Assembly: GCA_001642005.1 (NCBI GenBank)
Contig: LWCA01000197.1
Span: forward strand, 1-41,117
Length of the DNA: 41,117 nt
Reading direction: 5' to 3'
Source: Intoshia linei
Taxonomy: Eukaryota > Orthonectida > Rhopaluridae
Position 1 is the stretch's first letter, and each line of letters begins with the position of its first letter. The position numbers were made by a program, and so were the translations under genes. The notes under the pieces were generated by a model. It saw nothing but the letters and a program-made list of their open reading frames with translations. It was not told the DNA's origin and searched no databases. Below are positions 12,201 through 24,200 of the stretch, piece by piece.

Positions 12201-15200
12201 CAGGTTCGTTTATGTATTCATGTATTTTGTTCAATGACGCTATTTCGTTTTTAAAAATTCTTAAATTCTTAAACTGTTCTTAAATTAGCGTGATGTTTTC
12301 AGAATACTCGTATCACACTAATCTAGGAGTATTTTTATGTACATAAAATGTAATATAAATGATAATAATTATATTAGGCGATATATGTTTAAAATCGACT
12401 TATTGTCCGGCAGGAAGTGTATTACCTTTACAATGCAAACCCGGCAGCTATTGTGCACTAGATGGTTTATTATTGCCTACAGCTCTATGTGATGCAGTAA
12501 TATATAATATTTGATAATTACAATAAATATTTATGTAAAGTGTAAAACAGTGATAATAAAAAAAACTTTTATCAACCTATTTATATATATAGTGATACCC
12601 CAAATTATTATTAATGTGCTCAAAAAAATTAATTTTTTTCAACCACATAAGAGAAATGAAATATTTTGCGCCACTCCATGACCCCTAAATATGTAAGTGG
12701 TCAGTTTAATTAGTTAACCGTTAAGTTAAAAGTTGGCTTTAAATAATTGTTTTTCATATAATATCATATAGTTAAGCATAGAATTTTATATTAAATTTAA
12801 ATTTACTGTTTTTAACTACATTATGTAAACATTTTCTTCACATTTAGGGATACTTTTGTCCATTTGGAATGGTTAAAGCCAATGCAGTGTCGTCTGCTTG
12901 TCCCGCTGGTCAATATTGTAAAAGTAATTAGAAACTATGAAATTTATTTACAAATTTTTAGAGGGATCAATCACACCAATCCTTTGTCCTAGAGGAACTT
13001 TTCTATCGACAACCACTAATGATGTCATTACAAAGTGTACAAAATGTACAGCTGGATCATATTGTTTTGGAACTGGTTTAACTGCTGTTACAGCTTTATG
13101 TACGGCAGGGTACTATTGCCCGGTATTTTTGATTATTCATAAATTAGAATGAAATTTAACCAGGAAAACCCAAAATTTCCAAAAAACTACATTTTTTAGT
13201 ATTAAAAAAACTATACATAGAATAATAAATACAGAAATTTTGGCTAAACTAATTTTTCACGTAACTTACAATTTAGACTTCAATTATGGCTACTCTCAAG
13301 TCACTAATAATTTCTTTTAATTAATAGTGTTTCGTTCCAAAAATTTGTTCCATACCTGGTATAGATTGTAATCAAAATTTATTGATTCATATTTATTAAT
13401 CTGAAATCTTAACTAAATCTAAAATATGACAGAGTTGAAAAAAGATTTTTTTTAATTTGGTTTTCCTAGATATAACCTACAAAGACAATAATGGCTATTA
13501 TCAACTTTATTATATATTCATTTAGGAAGGACGAAAAGTTGGAAACAATAAAATTTATATATGCCCGGCCGGTTTTAAATGTCCGACTGGATCGTCAAAT
13601 AAATTGTTTTGTGTGTCAGGTAATTTATATCATGTAAAGTAAATTATTATAATAATTGAAACTTTTTAAATCAGTTAATTTATTGATATAATGAAATTGT
13701 CATTTCAGTAATTATCCTCATTATTAAATTTATTTTATATACTCATTTTGCTAATTTAAAATTACAATCAGGTACATTTCAACCATATACTGGAAAATCT
13801 TCATGTGAACCTTGCATTGCTGGAAAATATTGTCCTCAACCTACTACTACAACAGGCTGTACCAATCCGCTTGATTGTCCCGCTGGATACTGTAATAATA
13901 ATAACTGTAAAATATACATATACTTTCATAATTAGATTGTCCGATTGGTACATCCAGTGTAAATGAAAACCCGTGTCCCCTAGGAACATTTAGTAGTGTA
14001 AAAAATATAAAAACTGCAGGTAATATAATTTAGATTAATTTATGATTATAATTTTGAAAGGTGAATGTCAAAGTTGTCTACCTGGAAAATACTGCGATGC
14101 TATAGGGAAAATATCTGTTGTTGGTCCTTGTAGTGCCGGATATATATGTATAAGTGGAGCAAAATCATCAAAACCCACAGATGGTACTACCGGGGTCATA
14201 TGTCCGAAGGGTCATTATTGCCCAGCAGGATCGTCAAGAGGTATTGTATCAAAAAATTATTCATTCTTAAAAATTAAATTCAAATCAGTGTAATTTAATT
14301 GGTGGATACTTTTTTAGTTGTAATTACTTTGACATTATTGCTACAAGTAAGTTGTAAGTCTCAAAATATATTATCGTATGATAGGTGAGTATCTAATAAT
14401 ATGAGAAATATTACATACTGCTTAAAATGAATTTTGTTAATATTATTAATGCAATTTATAAATTTCAATAATAAATATCACATAATAAAATTTAGGAATA
14501 AAATGCCCAACCGGTACGTATAGTTCCCAGACTGGTCTTAAGTTAGTGACGGAATGCACTGATTGTGATTCCGGAAAATATTGTATGAAAATGGGTCTAA
14601 TTAGTCCGGAAGGAAATTGTAGTCCAAGCCATTGGTGCAAAACCAAATCTACTTATGCGACACCTAGATGTATATATTTTAGACGTGTAAATATTCATTT
14701 TTAATATCTAGCTGAAAATTTTGGAATTTTGTGTCCAATTGGTCAATATTGGTAAGATTTTAGAATTAAAAATATATTCGTTGAATATTATGTATATAAT
14801 TTATTTTAGTGTTTCGGGTATACCTATCAATTGTCCAAAGGGTAGTTATATGAAAGTGACTGGTAAAATTTTATTTTAATAATATGAGTTGTATTATTAT
14901 TTACATTTTGATATATTTCTAGTTAAAATAACATTAATATGTTCCAATAAAAACTTATTTTAAATGTTAATATACTTTAGGAGCAAAATCTTTATCTGAA
15001 TGCACAGCGTGTACACCTGGATCATATTGTGAAACTGTTGGTTTATCAGTAGTAACCGGGTCATGCATTGCTGGTTATTATTGTAAACTTGGTGCAACAA
15101 CAAAAACACCGATAGGTATTAAATTAAATTCACACGTTTACCACTAACCTTCAATATAGACGGTGTAACGGGAAATAAATGTACAATTGGTTCATATTGC

Positions 15201-18200
15201 CCTACTGAATCAAATACACCTATTGAGTGTATGGACGGTTCATATGCCCCTTCTATTGGACTCACGGTAAATCAAATTATTTATGAAATATATTTGATTT
15301 AATAATATCTATTACATTAATTTTATCAAAATTTTTTTCGTTATAATGGTCAAATCATTATAATTGTACAAAGAAACAAATGACTCACAAATGGTCATAT
15401 AAAATGTATCTTAAAGTTTACCAAATATTTTTTTTACCTATTAGTGATTTAAATTTAAATATTACAGTGGTTCAAAAATGATTATATGTAAGGAATATCT
15501 CTTTGAAGGGACATACTTATAACATGTAATCATCAAGAATTTTAATAAATTTTTTTTTAACGGTTTCATTTATTTTTTATTATAAATGGCAAATGTAATA
15601 TAGTAGTCAAATATTTACCTTCTTTGTTTCTTTTAACCATAATAACCTCTGCAATACATTTATTACTGTCTTTTTCTATTATTAAAATTAAATAAAATAT
15701 AATTTCCAATGATAATGTTTCCATTTTATTGAGACATTTTAAAATGATTAAAAGTTAAATTAGTGTGAAATATAACTTTTTTTCATTGTAAATAATAAAA
15801 CGTGCACCGCGAATTCGTTTATGATTATTTTTATAAATTTTTTACAGTTTTATATTATTAAAAAATATTTTAATATTATTTAAATCTACACGTTTATCAA
15901 AAACGACAAAAAAAGAAAAAAGTTGACACCCTAATGCAGTGGTTCCCAAAAAAATATATTGTCGGCCTCCCTCACAGTATACAAATATTTTTAGAAAAGA
16001 TCAATTAGTACAAACCTTTATTTTTACAATTAAGTATTATTTTGTCTATATCCGGTTCAATACTATACCATTACACTATCGATATAATCATTTTTACAAC
16101 CGATATGATAATAGCTATATTCAAAATGGAATAACGATTTTCAATATAATACCAATTACAAACGATGTAATATCAATTACGATCAATGTGATAATGTGGG
16201 TTTATTCGAAAAATCTTAAGTAAATATAAACAGAAACTTCGTTACAACTAATTAAAATTATAACAAGTATTGTATGGGCCAAAATTTTATATTTTTTACG
16301 TCACTACTGAATTTGGAGTCGTGATACTTTCGAAAATTTGAAAAACCGGTTATCGAATAATTCCGGTTATTTGAACAACGATTATCCGATTAATGGGAAT
16401 TTAAAATTTTTAACATAGAAACCAATAATCTTACTTATATAATATGCTACACGATTTTTGTTTGTGTATGTTCCACTTTATCGAAATAACTACCAGTCTT
16501 AGAATTTTATAAAGTCAACATTTCAATTACAGTTTTTAATTACAGATTAAGATTGCAAAATGTTATCACATTGAATTTAGTTATTTTCACATCGGTTGTA
16601 ATTATTATGATATTGATAGTGAAATGGTATAGTGTATGCTAATCTCAGATTATTTTGAACATCCATTTTTGATCTTTGTTTTGTTTTAATTATTGTCAAG
16701 CCAGAAATCTCGTAAGGGTTAATATTATTTAAATTTATTATAATCCTAAATTAATCCAAATTTCAAGAATATATTAATTAACAATCAAAATTAATTAATG
16801 TAAATATCAAATACTAAATCAAATTAATATTCACGATTCTAATTTAATTTTAAATTTTTCTTAAATCTGCGGCCCCCTCAGACTCTGTAGGCCCCCCATT
16901 TTGGAACCACTGCCCTAATGTACATGTATGTGTGCTAAATATTTTTCAAATTTCTCCACACCAGGATTGATAACTTTGGGCAACATGTCAACTATCTGGA
17001 ATATTAGGTTTTTTTTGACGCATAAGTATCAAATTAAACACTGTAAGTGGATGTAACAACAATTCAAAGCATAAAAACCACGTGCGTTGTAATGCAATCA
17101 ATTCATTGCAATTTAAAATTAAAAAATAATTATATATTAGATTTGTACCACTTGTCCATTGGGAAAATCGTGTACAAAAAAAATATCTGCTGATGATTGT
17201 AAAGCTGGTAAATATTATATAATTTATTATATATCATTAATTTTAATTAAAAAATACACCAATATTTTAATTAGGTCATTATTGTCCTATAGGAACTGGG
17301 TATAACACTGAACCTTGCCCAAGTGGTACGATAATTGCTTTTAAAAAATATATAACTTACTAGGAACTTTTTCATCTATAAAGGGACAAGGTAAATCAGC
17401 TGATTGCACACAATGCACTGCTGGGTCTTATTGTGAAGAAAATGGTTTAACAGCAGTTTCCGGGAAATGTACGGTTGGATATTTTTGTACAATAGGTAAA
17501 ATTATGACACTATTCAATTATTACATAAAACGTGTCTTGTGTCTAGTGATCGTTATAAAATTTGGATGGGTAAACCATTAAAAACATACCAAAGACTCAA
17601 TCTCCTAAAACCGTTGATATTAAATATATAATAAAAACTCGTTAATATAATAAGTATTATATAATTATTTACACACAATGTAATTAAAAATTTTTAGGGC
17701 TTAATGTCGCACATCCTGATATATCAATAAGTTTTGTTGGGACAGGAGGAATATGTCCAATTGGGTAATATATTTAGTAAAATTTTTAAAATCCTTTATT
17801 TAAGACAATTTTGCAAGTTGGGATCATCTTTACCGACAAATTGTCTAGCTGGAACATATCAACTAGATACTGGAAATGGTGATTGCATTGACTGTCCAGT
17901 CGGTAATTTAACCTTATTATTCATGTAAAAATTTATTAATTTAGGTTTTTTTTGTACAATCGGTTCTTCTTCTCCAGAAATCTGTCCAGTTGGTCATTAT
18001 TGTATATCGAAAACTATATCAAAGAATCAATACCCTTGTCCAGTGAGTACTTATAATTCTGATTCAGGTGCTACTACTTCTACAAATTGTTTAAAATGCC
18101 TTTCAGGCTATTATTGTGCTGGAGTAGGAAATGTGCAACCCACTGGAAAGTGCCAATCTGGATATTATTGTATTTCTAGTGTAAAAATTGGTGCACCTTT

Positions 18201-21200
18201 AAATATATTAACCGATGGAAATGGTGGTAAGTGTACAAAAGGCAATTTTTGTCCGAGTGGATCTATTAAAGAATCGCCTTGTGTAACTGGAAAATACTGT
18301 CCCAGTGTTGGCTTAGATGAAACATCCATGGCAATCTTTAAATGCAAAGCCGGGTATTATTGTCCAACTGGGTCTTCAATTGAAAACCCGAAAATATGTC
18401 CAAAAGCTCACTATTGTTTGATAGAATCACCATTGCCATTACCATGTCCCATAGGAACATTTTCTAATATGAAAGGATTACAGGCTAAAAGTGATTGTTC
18501 ACCGTGTACCCCTGGAATGTACTGTGAAACGGTAGGCCTAACTGCACCTACCGGTGCGTGCGCAAGCGGTTATTTTTGTACTGGCAGTGACACATCAAAA
18601 AATCCAATATTGTCAAAGTGTCCGGTTGGATATCAATGCCCTTTGCAATCCTCATCTAAAAATAAATGTGTAGCAGGTCAATATCAATCGCAAATTGGCC
18701 AAGGCAATTGTTTAAGTTGTCCGATGGGTTATTACTGTGATCCTTTACTTCTCACGGATAAAACGGTTGTTTCTCCTATAATTTGTCCAAAAGGATATTT
18801 TTGTCCAACTGGTACAAACAAATATTCTTCAAATTCGTGTCCGATAGGAACATACGGTATAAGAACTGGTTTAAACAGTGATACACATTGTACTTACTGC
18901 AAATATAAAAGTTATTGTGATGTTGTAGCTTTAAGTTTAGTTTCTAAAGTTTGTTTTGACGGATATTATTGTGAAGGAGGTGCACAAACCTCAAAACCTA
19001 ATACAGTAATCACTTTAACTGGAGGAATTTATAGTCCCGGAAAGTTTCATAACAAAATTTGCCCAAAAGGTTATTACTGTAAAGGTGGCATTAAGCAATC
19101 CTGTCCAATAGGAACTTATTTGGATAAAACTGGCTCTATACTAGTTTCGGATTGTATTGCGTGTCCTGGGGGGAAATATTGCTCTCATCAGGGAATATCT
19201 GTGATATCATCGTTACCAAATTGCAAAGCTGGATATTATTGTCCTTCTGGATCACCCAAACCAAATCCATTAGACTTGACTAAAGGTGGTAATTTATGTA
19301 CGATTGGCCACTATTGTCCAGAAGGCTCATCAGTTCCATTGGAATGTGCTACAGGAACGTTTTCACAAGTTGTTGGAAAAATATTATGTGACGTGTGTCC
19401 GAAGGGTTATTATTGTGATGTTAAAAAAATGAGTTCACCAAAAATTTGTCCTGTTGGCTCATATTGCACTTCAGGTTCAATTTCTCCAAAATTATGTCCA
19501 AAAGGGACATATAGCGATAAAACCGGATTATACGACGTAGTTGCATGTAGGTACTGTGATATTGGCTATTTTTGTCCTAATGAAGGAGAGTCTCAAGTTG
19601 TTAGTAAGTGCATCGTTGGCTATTTTTGTGAAGGAGGGGCACTAACCGATATGGGTCAATTCATTGGTCCGTTTACTAGGAACGGTTTATGTGATTATGG
19701 TCATTATTGCACACTTGGTACTATAAAACCAACACCTTGTCCAATGGGTACATTTAGAAACATATTGGGTGGCAAAACAGTTGCCGATTGTATCAAATGC
19801 ACTGCTGGAAGTTATTGTGCTACAACTGGTCTTCAAAATCCGACTGGACTTTGTTATCGTGGTTATTATTGTTCTGGTGTAACTGGAGCAACATTGCCGA
19901 ATCCCACAGCTAGCATCTGCCCAGCCAAGAGTTATTGCGTAGCTGGGTCAGTTTCTCCAAAAACATGTAAAATTGGCGAATATCAGCCACTCAAAGGACA
20001 ATGGGAATGCTTCATTTGTCCGAAAAGATTTTATTGTTTAAGTGGCGAAAAGCCGATCCCTTGCTTATCATTTCACTATTGTCCGAAGGGTTCATCTAAT
20101 CCAATTCCTTGCCCAGATGGAACTTATACAGACCTAAAAACAACAAAATTGGGAGCTGCATCCGAATGTCCTGTCTGTCCAAATTCAGTTTATTGTATCA
20201 ATGGAAAAACTGTGGGGCCTTGCGAAGCTGGTTACTTTTGTTCGTCTGGTGCTAGTTCATCTACACCTACGGATTTATCAATCGACTTTAAAAACTGTGC
20301 CACATCTTTGAACTGTGCAGGACCTTGTCCTCTTGGATATTACTGTAAATATGGTGCCAACGAACCTACTCCTTGTCCAAAGCATACGTATGCATTCAGA
20401 AGAGGGTCTAAAGTAGTGGATGAATGTGAACCGTGTCCTATTGGATACATGTGTGAACCGCACAAACCGCCCCAAATTTGTGATAAAGGTTTTTATTGCC
20501 CAGAAGGCCAAGGTAGACAACCGTGTCTAAAATACACATATCGCAATAGTTATGGTGGACAAACTATTCACGATTGTTTTCCGTGTTTGGCAGGTCATTG
20601 GTGTAACAGGAATGGAATGTCTGATATATCTAAAAACCTATGCCCAATAAACCATTTTTGTTTGGAAGGAAAAGATAAANGGTGGACAAACTATTCACGA
20701 TTGTTTTTCGTGTTTGGCAGGTCATTGGTGTAACAGGAATGGAATGTCTGATATATCTAAAAACCTATGCCCAATAAACCATTTTTGTTTGGAAGGAAAA
20801 GATAAACAAGGGTGTCTACCAGGGACTATGCGAACATCGAGAGGAGCAAAAAGTGCTTTAGAATGTGAAAAATGTTTGTCAGGTCATTACTGTGCAAATA
20901 ATGCAACTACCCGAATGGCGCCATGTGGAGAAAGAATGGCATGTCCTATTGGTACAGACAAACCAAATTGTTGCCAAGAAGGAAGATATTGCTTAGAACG
21001 CTCAGATGTTGGATTTGTTTGTCCAGGGGGTTATTGGTGTCCTGCATGTACTGGGTCAAAATTAAATCTATGTGAATATCCACAACTTTGTGAAAGGGGC
21101 AGTTGGAAACCGAGGTATTGTCCAATAGGTTATCGAGCCATTTTGCAATCAAATAGATCCTCCATTGCATCATCTTGCGAAGAGTGCAATTACGGCACAT

Positions 21201-24200
21201 ATTCTAATAATGATAGAACTGAATGTTTATTATGTACAGCAGGTTACTATTGTGTTGAAGGGGAGAAAATTAAATGTCCAGTTGGTCATTATTGCCCAGA
21301 AGCTTCTGAAAATCCTACGGCCTGTTTACCGGGAGAATATAACAAATTCACTACAAAATCAAGAAAAACTGATTGTACAAAATGTCCCGTCAATTATTTT
21401 TCATTTGGTGCAGCTGTCACGTGTATATATTGTGGGAAATCAGCAACTTCAAAATCGGGAGACGAAATTTGTACCTGTATCGGTAAAAACAGAATTTATC
21501 AAGCATCTGATGGATCATGTAAATGCAAAGGCGGCTACATTTTTTATAATCAATTTGATAAGACTACAAGCGAATTCGATTCATCGCGTGATTGTCAACT
21601 TATTGTTGATGCTAATTGTAAAATAGGTGAATGTAGATCTCCTATTAATCGATCTTGTATTAACGTTGGAAGTCAGAATTGTGCAACGTTTTGTGCTTCA
21701 CAGTCAGCTTATTTTGATTCTGAACAATGTCGATGTATTTGTCCTCTAAAAGTGGACATTTGCGACAATGATTGCGCTTTATCTTTACCTGTAATGACTG
21801 TTGTAAAAGCGATATCAGGAAAATTTTGTATTGAATTTAAGGCAACCGATAAACCAACGGATGTATTTACTGAAATGAACATTTTTGTCGGTACGCGATC
21901 AACTTCGTATTTAAAATCAACTCCAAAAATTAAAATTCAATATTGCAGTTTGATATCAACAAGTTTAGTGTGTTTTAATGTGAATTCCTTTAGTGAAATG
22001 AATAACATATATACAATGGGTAAATTTCAAATTTAGTTTAACTAATAAAGTATTTAGGCTTGAAAATCCCTCCTCAAGCAGTTCGACAGCCTATAGTGTG
22101 CCTTCAAAGAGGAGAAGGGATTGTATTTTCAATTAAACAAAACGTTACTTCTAGTAAAGTGTATTTAATGTATAATCGTAATCATTTATACAACACTGAT
22201 TTGAATTATGATTACGGTGATTTTGTTGAATTAAAAAACGTGTTTAATCAAGAAAAAAACGTTATGAATGGATTCTTTGTCGTTTTCAATAATCCAGGTG
22301 TATATGTCATACACAATTCGAAAATTATCGAAAGGTTGGTCAATTTATTATTTTTTTTTTTTAAAAACATGACCATAAAATTTAGTCAAGTCATCATAAA
22401 TGTCAAGAATAAAGATGTTCTGTGCGAAATTCCACGTGTTAAACCGTTAACAAAAACAGTCATCACTTCTTCAAGAATAGAAAAATTTGACGTCAAAAAT
22501 CAAGAGCCAAATATAAACATTATTATTGGTAATATTGAAATTTTAAAATGTTTATTTTTAATATTTTTTTAATTTTATAGGAATAATTTCTATATTTTGC
22601 GCATTTATATTGTTAATCATATTAATAATATTCATAACCAAACCAATCGACTCCAATATTTATCCAATGAAACATTGGATACCATATTATCGTAATTTAG
22701 GATACCCACCTTCAATAAGGAAATACTTAAAACACAAGTGTGATTCGTTTGAAAAGTAACTAATTTTTTATTATTGATATAAAATAATGTTAATAAATTT
22801 TTTTAAATTTAGAGACACACTGGAAATTTCTGGCGGTACTTTATTAAATGGATGCACTCTTGAAAAAAGTGAATTGGATAAATACAGTTTATTAAAAAAT
22901 TTCAATATGAAATTGTTTTATAATAAATTGACCGACCAGAAAACTATATTATCGAATCAATTGGATAAAATGGAAAAAAATCAAATGGATAAATTGAATC
23001 AATTTTCAGTTGAAAGTGATGAATTATTCGTCTTATTTGAAAAATTAATAAATATGAATAATTTTAAAAGTAATAAAGAAAGGGTCACTAAAACCAAAAA
23101 TAAATTGAAAAATTATGATCAAATTATTGAAAATATTTTTGATAAAATGGAAAACTTTGACACTGCAAATAAAAATGCTGGTAAGACGAAAGATTTTATT
23201 TACTTTATTTAAATTATTATTATTATTATATAGATACATGTATCGAAACAGACATAATTTCATTGCTAAGAATGTTAATTAAAAGTATTTTATCCGGAAA
23301 AGTCAATATATCAAATTTGGATATAAATAATACAATTTTTGCCAACATTTCAAATACCAATGTGGTTAACGTAGGGAAAAATGATGAAATTAAATACGAC
23401 TCTATTTATAAAAAGTATGAGTCTGAAATTCACAGTATTTTGTTGGATTATATTAAATTTATGGATAATTTAATCAACGAAAACCAAATAAAAATGAAAA
23501 AATCTGTTGGAGATATTGTTAAAGAGTATAATTTTGATCAATATAATTACACAAATTTAACAAAATTGATAAACAGATTATTAATCCAAATTACCAAAGA
23601 ATCAAATCAATTTCAATCAGCATTTTCAAAGTCTACAGTAAACTTTATATCGAATGTCAAGATTCAATATAGAATTGGAAATGATGTATTGGAGTCTATT
23701 GTAAAGAATTATTTAACTGGACAACTTCACTTATTGACTGTTGTGTATTACAATATTAAATACTCGACATTTCAGTATTACGATAATGCTTCATGTAAAA
23801 CATTAAATGATATGACAGTATCAAATGTTCAAGAATTGAATGATTATCTTGTTAAACATATTCAAGTAATTTTTTTACATTTTTAATTACAGTTAAAATG
23901 CTAAAAAAAAATTTAAAAATGAGTTGATTAATTTTTGTGATAACAAAAAAAATAACATGGCCATTCGCCTTGGCCATATATTTAAGAACATTATGGCTGA
24001 TTATGATATAATAATGAATATAATATTCATTATATAATTTTTAGAATTATGATCAAGCAAGTTATGAAACTACTGTTAAATCAAATCAAGATGCTGTTAA
24101 GACTATTAAGTATCAAGAATCATTGATTTATTCAAATTTGAAACTTTCATTGCTAAAATTGCATAACATCGATGCTACAGTTTTCAGTTTTGATAAATTT

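Larger units (their letters stand above)
15267..17140. other. 1.87-kb intron hosting a hAT element
   Basis: Roughly half of this intron is the 976-bp hAT element at 15937-16912. The flanks are AT-rich with no exon. Splicing 15266 to 17141 is phase 0 and continues a repeat (SIGLT then ICTTCPLGKSC). Confidence 0.75.

Noticed and set aside
15939-16223. 94-codon plus-strand open frame
   Set aside because: It starts inside the terminal repeat of the hAT element and matches no known family; low-complexity Ile/Asn/Tyr content.
20680-20733. Stop codon and frameshift after the N, suggesting a pseudogene
   Set aside because: The duplicated 126 bp plus the N accounts exactly for the frame change; the gene is intact when one copy is removed.
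20946-21200. Minus-strand open frame opposite the giant exon
   Set aside because: Shadow of the Cys-rich coding strand; the plus-strand frame has clear domain content.
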